A stretch of 64,000 nucleotides of DNA from Paracoccus maritimus. Lineage in GTDB: Bacteria > Pseudomonadota > Alphaproteobacteria > Rhodobacterales > Rhodobacteraceae. Each line of letters starts with the position of its first letter. Within the stretch, counting starts at the first letter, position 1. The DNA lies in NCBI RefSeq assembly GCF_025195095.1, contig NZ_JANAVZ010000011.1, positions 1 to 64,000 on the forward strand, in the 5' to 3' direction. The notes under the pieces are model-generated. The model saw only the letters and a program-made list of their open reading frames with translations, did not search any database and was not told where the DNA came from. The translations under genes and the position numbers were made by a program. Below are positions 25,897 to 34,811 of the stretch, piece by piece.

Positions 25897-27396
25897 CTAT
25901 CCGTTCCAGCGCCATGGCAGCAGGTCGTCGACCTTGGTGATCTTGTAGTCCGGGATGCGGGCGAGGGTATCGGCGAGCCAGGCGTGTGGATCCACGGCGT
26001 TCAGTTTGGCCGTTTCGATCAGGGTGTAGGCGATGGCGGCGGCCTTGCCGCCCGCTTCGGAGCCGATGAAGAGGTAGTTCTTTCGCCCGAGCGCGATGGC
26101 GCGCATGCTGCGTTCGGCGGCGTTGTTATCCAACTCAAGGATTCCGTTGTCGAGGTAGGGGCGCAGGCGTTCCATTCGGGCGAGCGCATAGCGTATGGCG
26201 GCCGCGAGCGGGGATTTTCCTGAGATCGTGGTGAGTTGCATGGCCAGCCATCGCTCCAGGTCGTCGAAGATCGGGGCAGCGTGGTCTCTTCGCAGTTCGG
26301 CACGGCGATCTGGCGGGGACCCTCGGGCCTCCTTCTCGACGGCGTAGAGCCGGGCGATCCTGCCGATAGCCTCTTCGGCGATGGGGGAGCTCTGCGACCG
26401 GTGGATGTCGACGAACTTGCGCCGGACATGGGCCATGCAGGCAACTTCGCGGATGGTGCCTGATCGATAGAGATCCTCGAACCCGGCATAGCCATCGGCG
26501 TGCATCCAGCCACGGAAGCGGGCGAGATGGTCCTTGGGATGTTGGCCCCTTCGGTCGCCCGAGAAGCGATACCAAGCCGCGGGTGGAGCATCCCCGCCCC
26601 AGGGGCGCTCGTCGCGGGCATAGGTCCAGAGCCGAGCCGTCTGGGTCTTGCCGGTGCCGGGAGCGAGCATCTGCACCGGCGTGTCATCGGCGAAGATCGC
26701 CTCGGCCGACAGGACATGGCGCCCGATGGCGTCAGCCAGGGGGTCCAGCAGTGCCGTGGTCTTGCCGACCCAGTCAGCCAGCGTTGAGCGATCAAGGTCC
26801 AGCCCTTCACGGTCGAAGATCTGGCTCTGGCGATAGAGGGGGAGATGGTCGGCGTATTTGCTGACCAGCACATGAGCCAGGAGGCCCGGCCCCGGGCGGC
26901 CGCGTTCGATCGGGCGCGACGGCAGTGGGACTTGGACGAAGCGTTCGCAGCAGGCGCAGGTCAGCCGGGGCCGCACGATCCGCTTCACGATGAAGCGCCC
27001 GGGGACATACTCCAGTTCCTCGGTCACATCCTCGCCGATCCGGCGCAGGCGGCCGCCGCAATCGGCGCAAGCCTCGGCACCGGGGCTGAGTTCAACCTCC
27101 ATCCGGGGGATGTGGTCCGGGATCGGGCGACGCTTGGGTTTGTCCTTCTCTTCGATGTCCGGCAGGCGCATCCGCGCGGTCATCGCGGCGGCGGCGATCT
27201 CGCTGGTCTCAAGGGCAAGCTGAAGCTGCTCCGCCGTCTCCGACGAGGCCCCGAACCGATGCGCCCGGTGTCCGGCCAGCTGGTGCCGCAGCTTCTCGAT
27301 CAGGATCGCCTGTGCCTTCACCTCGGCCAGAAGCCGCGCGGTAAAGCTGCGCAACTCCTCGGGGTCTTCCGGCAAGGTCAGGGTCTGAGTGAGCAT
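25897..27396 (-). CDS. tnpC: IS66 transposase TnpC
   Basis: This 499-residue protein has the full IS66 TnpC layout: an N-terminal leucine-zipper-like region, a zinc-binding segment (EACADCGG, then LTCACCERFV), the DDE core starting with IFADDTPVQML, and the C-terminal NGILELDNNAAERSMRAIAL that holds the catalytic Glu. It ends DDLLPWRWNG. It is the third gene of the element. Confidence 0.95.
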   Translation of the reverse strand: MLTQTLTLPEDPEELRSFTARLLAEVKAQAILIEKLRHQLAGHRAHRFGASSETAEQLQLALETSEIAAAAMTARMRLPDIEEKDKPKRRPIPDHIPRMEVELSPGAEACADCGGRLRRIGEDVTEELEYVPGRFIVKRIVRPRLTCACCERFVQVPLPSRPIERGRPGPGLLAHVLVSKYADHLPLYRQSQIFDREGLDLDRSTLADWVGKTTALLDPLADAIGRHVLSAEAIFADDTPVQMLAPGTGKTQTARLWTYARDERPWGGDAPPAAWYRFSGDRRGQHPKDHLARFRGWMHADGYAGFEDLYRSGTIREVACMAHVRRKFVDIHRSQSSPIAEEAIGRIARLYAVEKEARGSPPDRRAELRRDHAAPIFDDLERWLAMQLTTISGKSPLAAAIRYALARMERLRPYLDNGILELDNNAAERSMRAIALGRKNYLFIGSEAGGKAAAIAYTLIETAKLNAVDPHAWLADTLARIPDYKITKVDDLLPWRWNG

Positions 27397-27455
27397 GTCG
27401 AGAGTTTATCTTATTGGATTCCTTGTGGGAATCCTTCGATCATTGGCCCTGCAGA

Positions 27456-27803
27456 TTATCCCGCCGCCAGAGGCCGCCAGGTCCGTTCCGGGGCTCGCCA
27501 GTCGATCCCTTCCAGAAGCATCGACAGTTGCGCGGGGGACAGCGCCACCTTCCCCTCCTTCGCCGAGGGCCAGACGAACCGCCCCCGCTCCAGCCGTTTC
27601 ATGAACATGCAGGCGCCTTGCCCGTCCCACCAGATGACCTTGACCAGATCGCCCCGGCGGCCCCTGAACACGAAGAGATGCCCGGCGAACGGGTCCTGCT
27701 TCAGCACAGCCTCAGCCTGCGCAGCCAAGGCCGCAAAGCCCTTGCGCATGTCGGTGACGCCCGCCGCCAGCCAGACCCGCGTGTTGGCCGGGACCGGGAT
27801 CAA
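27456..27803 (-). CDS. tnpB: IS66 accessory protein TnpB
   Basis: This 115-residue protein has the IS66 Orf2 signature ([19 protein letters not shown], then [20 protein letters not shown] and LERGRFVWP). It overlaps tnpA by four bases and precedes tnpC. It is required for IS66 transposition, but its biochemical role is not known. Confidence 0.95.
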   Translation of the reverse strand: MIPVPANTRVWLAAGVTDMRKGFAALAAQAEAVLKQDPFAGHLFVFRGRRGDLVKVIWWDGQGACMFMKRLERGRFVWPSAKEGKVALSPAQLSMLLEGIDWRAPERTWRPLAAG

Positions 27804-28147
27804 ACCGACAGACCCCGGATCAGCCGCGCCAACGCCTCGGGATCGTAGCTGCCGCTGATGCGCATCCGATGCCCGCCGGCCAACTCAATCTCGATGCGGC
27901 TGTCGGCCGCAGGCGCTGCCACTGGTGCCTTCGCCTCCGCGACGATCTCCACCGGCAGAAAGCGCGCGATATCGGCCGCGTCGGCATCAGCAAACCGGGC
28001 ATCGCGCAGCCAGGAAAACACCAGATTGGCGTTCACGTCATACCGGCGGGCAACTTGGCTCACCGAGACGCCGGGCACACGCGTCTGCCCGCAGATCATC
28101 CGCTTCTCGTCGTCAGACCAGACCCGACGCTTCCGCCGCTTCGTCAC
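27800..28147 (-). CDS. tnpA: IS66 accessory protein TnpA
   Basis: This 115-residue protein has an N-terminal helix-turn-helix of the IS66 Orf1/IS3 OrfA type ([40 protein letters not shown]). The C-terminal half carries [19 protein letters not shown]. It is the first gene of the IS66 operon and ends in an overlap with tnpB. Confidence 0.92.
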   Translation of the reverse strand: MTKRRKRRVWSDDEKRMICGQTRVPGVSVSQVARRYDVNANLVFSWLRDARFADADAADIARFLPVEIVAEAKAPVAAPAADSRIEIELAGGHRMRISGSYDPEALARLIRGLSV

Positions 28148-28835
28148 AAGCCACCCCGATAGTGTCCATTATCCGATAGTGGACACTATCCTCTACGCAG
28201 CACCCTCGGCAGAGCGGTCAGGCCGGACGGTTACAGAGCGGGCAGAGGCAGGAACGCCTCGCCCTGGCTCATCTCCCTGCTTCAGCGCAAGCCGCCAAAA
28301 CTTGTGGCCGTGGCACTTGCCAACAAGATCGCCAGGATTGCGTGGACAATGATGATGTCGGGCGAAGCCTACAAAAACACCGCTGCGCGACCAGTTATGG
28401 CCAGCGCGGCGTGATCCGATCGGTCAGTTACGGTGAGCAAGAGAAAGACGTTGCCGTGCTGAGCTGATGCGTGAACTTGCAGGAAACCTGAAGATGGTGT
28501 GATCGATCGATCCAAGATGTGGGACACCCCGTATGTGCCAATGGCCCGATGTGGCCGTCACCTTGTTTGGAACCCATGTCGCGGAATCCATCTTGGCCAG
28601 CGTTCATGTGCGAGCGCACCAACAGGCCGGACATATGAACGCAAGCGATCTGATCAAAATCGTCAGAGTGTTCTTGCGGGGAGGAGGCCGTCCACATATG
28701 GCACATCGATGCCGTCGGGGGGCGGTCACATCATCAACGCCCATCAGACGTGCAAAAATCAAAAATTATGCACGCTTGCTATTCTGCTTGTCTTAAGCTT
28801 TAGTGATGTTTTGGAGATAAGGGGGATTTTGCGAA

Positions 28836-29480
28836 ATGAAAAATATATTCATTATGAAAATGATTTCAGTGCTGCTATTTCCAAGTATTGCCATGGCGCA
28901 GGACAGTAATTCAGCATCGGCAATTGGGGCGTGTACGAGTCCTAATATTGGCGATAGGGAGGGGGTACTTTTAAAATCAGGGTGGTTACCTTCAGAAGAT
29001 CCAAGTCTCGTAAAGCGCGTATTAAGCCAGTTCCTCTTATATGAAATGAGCCGTGAAGAACTGGAAGCTGAAGTGGTTGATATTTCGAGATATGAAGATT
29101 ATGCAGACAGATATTTGAAGGCCTTTTCCTTTAGAGCGTTTGTTTTCGAAGAGGTCGAAGAGGTTCTGATTTTTGGACAACGGACGCGCGAGGGTTCTTC
29201 GGCAGATAAAGTGTCTAACGTGATGTGCGTCATTGCATCTCTTGATAATGTTGTAAATTCAACTGACTATGATGGATTTGTCAGGAACCTTCCGGTGAAG
29301 GAAGAGGAGGACTTTGGGTCCCACGTAATTGCAGGAGGCTTCTGGTGGATTGTAGATAAAGATGGTTTCTGGAGCCAAGCTTACTTTTCTGAATTTACAG
29401 TCAGTGATGTCGTTTCACTTGCAAGCGATGGGCCAGCGTACCGTGCTCTTGTACATGTATCAACGGAATTCAGAGAATAA
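28836..29480 (+). CDS. Secreted hypothetical protein, AT-rich
   Basis: This 214-residue protein has a signal peptide (KNIFIMKMISVLLFPSIAMA, likely cut after AMA) and no further membrane segment. The mature part is acidic and holds two Cys. I recognise no family. The gene is markedly more AT-rich than most of the window, which suggests recent transfer. It begins just after the IS110 right end and faces the same way as the exported proteins at 31-34.6 kb. Confidence 0.6.
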   Translation: MKNIFIMKMISVLLFPSIAMAQDSNSASAIGACTSPNIGDREGVLLKSGWLPSEDPSLVKRVLSQFLLYEMSREELEAEVVDISRYEDYADRYLKAFSFRAFVFEEVEEVLIFGQRTREGSSADKVSNVMCVIASLDNVVNSTDYDGFVRNLPVKEEEDFGSHVIAGGFWWIVDKDGFWSQAYFSEFTVSDVVSLASDGPAYRALVHVSTEFRE

Positions 29481-29555
29481 GAATTACGCACGGAACCTGT
29501 GGATAAGCGATTTTAGCGACTTGGCCTGTGCAAAACTCGCGTGCATAATAAGGGC

Positions 29556-29753
29556 ATGAAATCCATCGGCCATGCCCGCGTTCCCACTTCCGGCCAGACC
29601 CTCGATGCGCAGCTCGACCAGCTCCACGCGCAAGACTGCGTTCCGATCTTACGGGAGACGATGAGCGGGGCCAAGTCCGACCGGACCGAACTGAAGAATG
29701 CGCTCGCGGCACTAGACCAGGAAGAATGGCCTGCTGCACCGACTGTCAGGTAA
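29556..29753 (+). pseudogene. Serine resolvase N-terminal remnant
   Basis: The frame reads MKSIGHARVPTSGQTLDAQL and then RETMSGAKSDRTEL, the start of a Tn3-type resolvase catalytic domain. The nucleophilic Ser of the ARVST motif is replaced by Pro, and the frame ends after 65 codons with no DNA-binding domain. It is a dead fragment. Confidence 0.75.
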
Positions 29754-29774
29754 AAGACAGTCTTCTACCTCAAC

Positions 29775-30671
29775 TCACTTATTCTGCTTGGAAGGCAAGT
29801 GACCTTTCAACTCGCGTGCTCTCAGATCATCCAGAACATCAGCAAGATTTGGATCATTCTCGAGTGCGGATATATGTACATGGGCAAGGGGGCCTCTTGG
29901 TCCTTGTACTCTCCTGAGAAAAATTGGACCAGACCAATGCGGGCCTTGATTTGAGATCGCCATAACCGACCCGGACATAATTTCAGTTGAAGTATGTTGA
30001 CTCGGTTCCGGTTCTCTCATTGTAAAAGAGTAGCACTTCATGCACACATTTCCGAGGTCTTTTGATAGGCAAGCGATGGACTGAGCAAACGGAAAAAGTA
30101 CCCCTTCATCGACTTCATCAACGGGATATCCGCGAAATTCAAATTTTTGGTGCTCGCGGAGCCAGTAAGCGTTACCCTTGCGTCTGATTTCGACATGGCT
30201 CCTAATTATATAACCATCTCCGCCCGTTCGCCAAGACGGTCGATACGCTTCCCAATTATCACCGGCTAAGCCAGCAAGACTTTCATACGGCCTGAACAAA
30301 ATTTCATTGAAATGCCTTAGGAGACTATCAGCGAAGCGTTCCCCGGAGTTGCGTGGAACACCGCCTAAGCCCCGCGTTGTAATCAATGGCCCTTTGTCCC
30401 ATCCAAATGAGAAGAATGCGTAGAGGACTCGCGCTTTCTCCCACGATGGTATGTGGCCCTCGTTGGCCATTTTCGAAAGCGTTCCGACCGAGATACTGAA
30501 TCTGTCTGCGCTGGTGTCAGGTCCAACTGATAGCCACCATTCTATGCAAGCATCACACGCAGTGCGGTAGGACATCCCTGGACTGTCTCGAATGAGGCGA
30601 ACGGCATCCGCCAGATCCTCGCGCTGAGCCTTGGTGCCAATGTAGACCAGAGTTGCTTCATCGACTTTCAT
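29775..30671 (-). CDS. Hypothetical protein
   Basis: This protein of 298 residues is started at the ATG at 30671 (MKVDEATLVYIG); a TTG 60 bases upstream is also in frame. Residues about 55-95 (RFSISVGTLSKMANEGHIPS) could be a small helix-turn-helix, but I recognise no family. There is no signal peptide or membrane segment, so it is probably cytoplasmic. It faces the opposite way to the exported genes on either side. Confidence 0.55.
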   Translation of the reverse strand: MKVDEATLVYIGTKAQREDLADAVRLIRDSPGMSYRTACDACIEWWLSVGPDTSADRFSISVGTLSKMANEGHIPSWEKARVLYAFFSFGWDKGPLITTRGLGGVPRNSGERFADSLLRHFNEILFRPYESLAGLAGDNWEAYRPSWRTGGDGYIIRSHVEIRRKGNAYWLREHQKFEFRGYPVDEVDEGVLFPFAQSIACLSKDLGNVCMKCYSFTMREPEPSQHTSTEIMSGSVMAISNQGPHWSGPIFLRRVQGPRGPLAHVHISALENDPNLADVLDDLRARELKGHLPSKQNK

Positions 30672-30790
30672 TGTAAGACCGTTCAGAATTTGTTCAGCCA
30701 AGTGAACACATCCCTTTGTGGGTCGCAACAACCTTTCATCAAACGCCAGTTAGAAATCATGCATCGTAGCCAGATTAGAAGGAGCACAGC

Positions 30791-30955
30791 ATGTCCTGGC
30801 AGACCAACAATCCGACTTGGAAAGGTGGCTATCAAGGCCATCAGTTGCCGAGCAACGCCACCCAGCAACAGGTTCACGACCACAATCAGGGTCGTGCTCA
30901 GGCGGAAGCCGACCGGCAGAAGAAGATAGCGGAAGCCTACAAGCCGAAGAAGTGA
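30791..30955 (+). CDS. Small hydrophilic protein of 54 residues
   Basis: An AGGAG ribosome-binding site lies six bases before the ATG. The product starts MSWQTNNPTWKGGYQGHQLP, is rich in Gln, Asn and His, and ends with a charged, Lys-rich helix (EAYKPKK). It is followed directly by a strong hairpin at 30974-30999, as expected for a complete single-gene transcript. No family is recognised. Confidence 0.6.
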   Translation: MSWQTNNPTWKGGYQGHQLPSNATQQQVHDHNQGRAQAEADRQKKIAEAYKPKK

Positions 30956-30973
30956 TGAACGCGTTAGACTGAT

Positions 30974-30999
30974 GGTTGCCCCACCGGTGTGGGGCAACC
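30974..30999 (+). terminator. Hairpin after the 54-residue gene
   Basis: A perfect 10-base stem, GGTTGCCCCA against TGGGGCAACC, with a CCGGTG loop follows the stop at 30955. There is no T-run after it, so termination may be weak or factor-assisted. Confidence 0.6.
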
Positions 31000-31096
31000 T
31001 GCCTGCGCAAACTGGAAAGCAACACTTGCGACGTCGGCCCGTTGGCGCGACAGTCGGGTTCGGAAACATTTTTACAGCAGCTAAAGCGGTGATCCT

Positions 31097-31957
31097 GTGA
31101 TTACACGGCGTAATGCAATTTTATTTGGCACCAGTGCGGCGCTGCTCTCACCGATCTCGGCTCAAGCGGAGATGTCCTTTTCTCCAACATTGATTCTGCA
31201 GAACCTGAAGAAATCTGTTTGGCTATCAACAAACCGCTCTGCACAACGAGCTGTTTATGTCGTTGCGGCGCCTTGGTGCCCATTTTGCGAGCAGCTTTAC
31301 AAAGCACAAACTCAGATGGCGCATGATATCGATTTTCGATACGTTTTCATGAGCTTTCGCCAATCTGGAAACGCCGTTGTCAATGCGTTTTTTTCCAATG
31401 TGGAAGACCAAGTTGGATTATTCTATTCCGATAGAATGGCCCGAAACCCAGCACTTGGATCTGGCTCTGCGGATTGGTTTGGGAACATCAACCTAGTGGC
31501 AGGGCACAGGATGGCTCGGGATTTCCGGGGCCTCTTCGTTGGAACCAACGCAGGCAGTGGGTCAAGTGCTGGCTTTGCATACCCGACCGTAGTTCAGAAA
31601 GATCAGCAGGGACAGATTGCCGCTATTCTTGGTGCTTGGTTGCACCTTGATGCCATCGTGCAAACCAATGGGGATCTTGCATCTGATTCACCGGATACCT
31701 CACGCTTCGCGGAAATAATTCGTTCGGCCCCGCAATTGCGTTCGGACCGCAGGAATTACTTTTCCACGGAGGCAGACACGCCGATCTTCACAGCGCCGAT
31801 GTTGAGTTCCGCAATTGTGGAGAGGCTTGCCGCTCGGGAAGGATACAGTATGTCCGGGGCGTTGACTTTCGGCGGAGAGGAGTGGCTCGCGGCGCAGGCT
31901 TTCACAAGTGGAAGCGCGATGGTCTGGGCAAAGAAGTCGGACCTATATTCACGCTGA
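31097..31957 (+). CDS. Exported thioredoxin-fold protein with CPFC motif
   Basis: This 286-residue protein has a twin-arginine-like leader (ITRRNAILFGTSAALLSP) with a cleavage site near AQAE. A thioredoxin-fold motif AAPWCPFCEQLYKAQ follows, with the redox pair CPFC, resembling periplasmic DsbC/DsbG-type oxidoreductases. The C-terminal 100 residues have no recognised domain. It is the first of three closely spaced exported genes on the plus strand and is paralogous to the next one. A role in disulfide handling for the Cys-rich third protein is inference. Confidence 0.65.
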   Translation: MITRRNAILFGTSAALLSPISAQAEMSFSPTLILQNLKKSVWLSTNRSAQRAVYVVAAPWCPFCEQLYKAQTQMAHDIDFRYVFMSFRQSGNAVVNAFFSNVEDQVGLFYSDRMARNPALGSGSADWFGNINLVAGHRMARDFRGLFVGTNAGSGSSAGFAYPTVVQKDQQGQIAAILGAWLHLDAIVQTNGDLASDSPDTSRFAEIIRSAPQLRSDRRNYFSTEADTPIFTAPMLSSAIVERLAAREGYSMSGALTFGGEEWLAAQAFTSGSAMVWAKKSDLYSR

Positions 31958-32074
31958 AAGTCAAAGCCAACGAAAACTTCCGACTTCACGAAGCTCTCGA
32001 TTCATTTTGACCCCAGCGTAACTAAGACTCGAGAGCAGGCCACGAGCTGCTATTTGATCAGAGGGACCATCTTG

Positions 32075-32944
32075 ATGTTTAACCGTCGCAATCTCATTCT
32101 TTCCGGCTTGGCTGGCGCCACCCTTCCGAGGTCTGCCATGGCGTTCTACGACTGCAAGGTCATCCGATTTGGAGATCTCCAGACAGGACTCGAGATGTCC
32201 CTCTGGAGACCCGTAGGTCCGCAAGATCGAGGCGCAACGGCCTACGGCTTCGTTGCACCTTGGTGCCCGAGGTGTCGCGAGTTGATCCTCGCCGCGGAGG
32301 CGGGTCAGCTCCCGGTTAACTTGAGACTGATTCCGGCCTATGCACGCTCGCCGTCTGACCGGCAGAAAATCTGGGACCTTGTTGTTCATGAGGGAGACGA
32401 GGCAATCGGAGCCTTCCATGACCGCCGCCCCACGACATTGACCCCCGCAAATCCCGCTGCACTTCAGACCATGGTGAACATTACGGACATGGAGCTTCAG
32501 TCAGCCAGCCTCTGGAACAAGACGATCTACGGAAGCGAACTTAATGCTACGCCTGCGGTGGTCATCTTCAAGGAGCATCAGGACTCGGAGACAGGCACCC
32601 TGCCGGAGATCATTCTTGGCTATGCACCTCAAATCATTCCAGCGTATGAGCGCCTCGCGCGGCCTATCGTGTCTTCTGGAGGCCCTTTCCCAAAGAACTA
32701 CTTCCTCGAACTCCCCCGGATAGCGGACTTCAAGGGACGCAACGTCTCGAGCGGTACCGATCGGGGTCAGGTCCATGTCCTGCCGCATAGGAGCGCACTC
32801 GTGGCTCAGTGCTTCGGCGGTGGAAAAGAGTTCCGTATGACGCTCGGAACCCAATCGGTGTTCGGCGAGGAGTGGTTGGTTCAGCGGACGTCCGATGGCA
32901 AGCTGCTATTCCTGAACCCAGACCAGTATTCTGAGTTTGCCTGA
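32075..32944 (+). CDS. Exported thioredoxin-fold protein with CPRC motif
   Basis: I start this 289-residue protein at the ATG at 32075 (MFNRRNLILSGLAGATLPRS), which gives a twin-arginine-like leader; an earlier in-frame start lacks one. The active-site region is VAPWCPRCRELIL, at the same place as CPFC in the gene before, and both share the C-terminal FGEEWL-type ending. The two appear to be diverged duplicates. Function beyond redox chemistry is unknown. Confidence 0.62.
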   Translation: MFNRRNLILSGLAGATLPRSAMAFYDCKVIRFGDLQTGLEMSLWRPVGPQDRGATAYGFVAPWCPRCRELILAAEAGQLPVNLRLIPAYARSPSDRQKIWDLVVHEGDEAIGAFHDRRPTTLTPANPAALQTMVNITDMELQSASLWNKTIYGSELNATPAVVIFKEHQDSETGTLPEIILGYAPQIIPAYERLARPIVSSGGPFPKNYFLELPRIADFKGRNVSSGTDRGQVHVLPHRSALVAQCFGGGKEFRMTLGTQSVFGEEWLVQRTSDGKLLFLNPDQYSEFA

Positions 32945-32980
32945 TCCATTGCGACACGCGGCAGAGAAAGAACCTACTGA

Positions 32981-34621
32981 ATGACATATCTCAAAAAGGC
33001 TGCGTTCGTCCTGACGGTGGTGATTTTTCCGGGAGCGGCGGCAGCCTGTTTCGAAACTCCCGATTCCCGTCCTATCCTTGGTTGCATGCCATTTAACTTT
33101 TCCGTTCCGATGGACTGGGCAGGTTTTGAAGTTGGGCGGGATGATGCCAAACGGCCTGAAGTCGCTTGCTACAGAAGATCCGCACGCAAGCATGTCGGCC
33201 TGATCGAGCGCCTTTACGGGCAAATGATGCGCGGGGAGCCGGCCGACGCATTCGCATCAATGTCGAAAGGGCCGGATTTGAACGGAGACAGCCCCTTTGA
33301 CTTCGACGCTGTGCAAAAGATCAAGGATTTTTCGCCGGAGTTCGTGAGGGCTTACTACCCGCCGCTATTTGCTCTGATCAGGGATTTCGAAACCTGCATG
33401 ACCGGCGTTGCCAAGCAGGGATGCGGCGAAAACTCCGACTGTCGCATCCACGGGTTCGTCTGGATGGGATACCTGCCCGATGGCAGTCAGTACCCGGTCG
33501 TCGGGATGCCGGATCTCGATGCGCCATGCGAGGACATGACTGACCCGGAGTCACGAAACTGCCCTGACCCTCTGTGGGAAGCAGTTCATCCAGAGCAACC
33601 ACTCTCTGCTCCGCTTCCATCGCAGAAGCCGGTCCTTGACGGGCCGCCAATTCCGACGCGAAAACCAACGCCAGCGTCGCAGGCCGCGTCTCCGGAACCA
33701 CAGCTTGTCATCATCGGTGATGTTGGCATGATGGCAAAGCCGTCTTTCCAGGAGGCATGGACGGATGCGTTTCGACTGCGTCTGACCGAGCACTATAGGA
33801 TCATGGCAACGCATGCCGAGGATGTCGCCGCATTCACATTGATGAGCGCTGTTATCAACGGCCTCGGCGAAGTCGGTCCGCGGCAGCTGCGCAGTTTCAT
33901 TCAGGGCAGCAAGGATCTAGAAGTCCTGCTTCCGACACTTCAGGAAGGGCGTCGGGTTATGCTGGACAATCCCGACCTGACCGATGCCGAGACGGTTTTC
34001 CTGCGCGCCGCTGAGGGCCTCGTTGACTTGGTCGCCGGCATCATGGTCGATAAGGGCTTGGAACAGTCAGCAAGTAAGCTCTCGAAGACCGGAATGTCAG
34101 CCTATGTGCGGACGGCCGCTGGAGGAGTGATGGTGGAGGCCTCATGGCAGGCTGGAACCGTGGGAGCGATTGCCTATTTCGCCTACCGTGACGCGATTGC
34201 TGCGACGCAGGCGGAGGAGATCCCAGCCGCGCTCTGGGATGATATCAGCGCCCGGATTCTCCCCAACTGCCGCGGTAGCCAGGCCAGCATACCCGGACAT
34301 GCCATCTTCTCACCGCTTACAGATGTCGTGGGCGTGCGCCTCGGCCTCGTCGAGTGTGACTGGTATCCTTACACCGAGCCCTGCACCTACGGACTGGGCT
34401 GCGACGTCATGCAGTTTCGCCGGGACGCCGGTGGCTGGAGCAGCCTGCCCGATTTGAACTCCGACCAAATCGGAGATGCTATGATGGTCGGGCGGACGCG
34501 ACCCCATGATCGACCTGACGTGCCGCCACCGCCTGAGGTCGCCGCCGATCCGAGATACCAAGAAATCTATGATCTCAAAGATGCTCCGTCTGGTACTGGG
34601 GCGAGACTTGATTCTGAATGA
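32981..34621 (+). CDS. Large exported Cys-rich hypothetical protein
   Basis: This 546-residue protein has a signal peptide (KKAAFVLTVVIFPGAAAAC). A Cys-rich N-terminal domain (about ten Cys before residue 200) is followed by a Pro-rich linker near 205-235, a helical middle region and a C-terminal domain with more Cys (ECDWYPYTEPCTYGLGCDVM). The many Cys after export suggest disulfides made with help from the two CPxC proteins upstream. No family is recognised. Confidence 0.6.
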   Translation: MTYLKKAAFVLTVVIFPGAAAACFETPDSRPILGCMPFNFSVPMDWAGFEVGRDDAKRPEVACYRRSARKHVGLIERLYGQMMRGEPADAFASMSKGPDLNGDSPFDFDAVQKIKDFSPEFVRAYYPPLFALIRDFETCMTGVAKQGCGENSDCRIHGFVWMGYLPDGSQYPVVGMPDLDAPCEDMTDPESRNCPDPLWEAVHPEQPLSAPLPSQKPVLDGPPIPTRKPTPASQAASPEPQLVIIGDVGMMAKPSFQEAWTDAFRLRLTEHYRIMATHAEDVAAFTLMSAVINGLGEVGPRQLRSFIQGSKDLEVLLPTLQEGRRVMLDNPDLTDAETVFLRAAEGLVDLVAGIMVDKGLEQSASKLSKTGMSAYVRTAAGGVMVEASWQAGTVGAIAYFAYRDAIAATQAEEIPAALWDDISARILPNCRGSQASIPGHAIFSPLTDVVGVRLGLVECDWYPYTEPCTYGLGCDVMQFRRDAGGWSSLPDLNSDQIGDAMMVGRTRPHDRPDVPPPPEVAADPRYQEIYDLKDAPSGTGARLDSE

Positions 34622-34811
34622 CCTCCGAAGCGGCCGAGCACGTCAAGTGCGGATGGAAGACAGATGCTTCGGGAAGTGAGTATCATTCTTGTTGGTTCTT
34701 GCACTGAGTCAACAAAGGAAGAAAATGGCCGTTTCTGGCCTGATCGGCCGCCGGTAGTGGTTTAGTTGCGGTCGAGGATAGGTGGCAGGTCAGGACGGAT
34801 CAGTGAGGCGC

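Larger units (their letters stand above)
25877..28234. mobile_element. Intact IS66-family element
   Basis: Terminal inverted repeats GTAACCGTCCGGTCTGACC (25877) and the complement at 28216-28234 differ at one base. The direct 8-base duplication AGAGCGGG flanks the element at 25869-25876 and 28235-28242. All three IS66 genes (tnpA, tnpB, tnpC) are open. The perfect duplication indicates a recent insertion. Confidence 0.95.
25005..28414 (+). pseudogene. IS110-family transposase split by IS66
   Basis: The 5' part (25005-25876) starts with GTG after GGAG and reads MDTSKHVFQLHG, EACGASHYWARLL, KNDAADAEALCEAM and IPGVGPIGAVLLVM. After IS66, the frame resumes at 28243 with RNASPWLISLLQRKPPKLVA and ends SAA at 28414. 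Removing IS66 and one copy of the 8-base duplication gives 872 + 172 = 1044 bases, an open frame of 347 residues. The gene was therefore intact until IS66 entered. Confidence 0.9.
24861..28740. mobile_element. IS110-family element interrupted by IS66
   Basis: A perfect 27-base inverted repeat (24861-24887 against 28714-28740, beginning GCGTTGATGATGTGACC) marks the subterminal ends. The transposase gene inside is split by an intact IS66 with an 8-base target duplication. Without IS66 the element would be about 1.5 kb, the usual size for this family. It forms the right border of the RiPP cluster. A remnant of a related end lies at 49314-49455. Confidence 0.85.
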
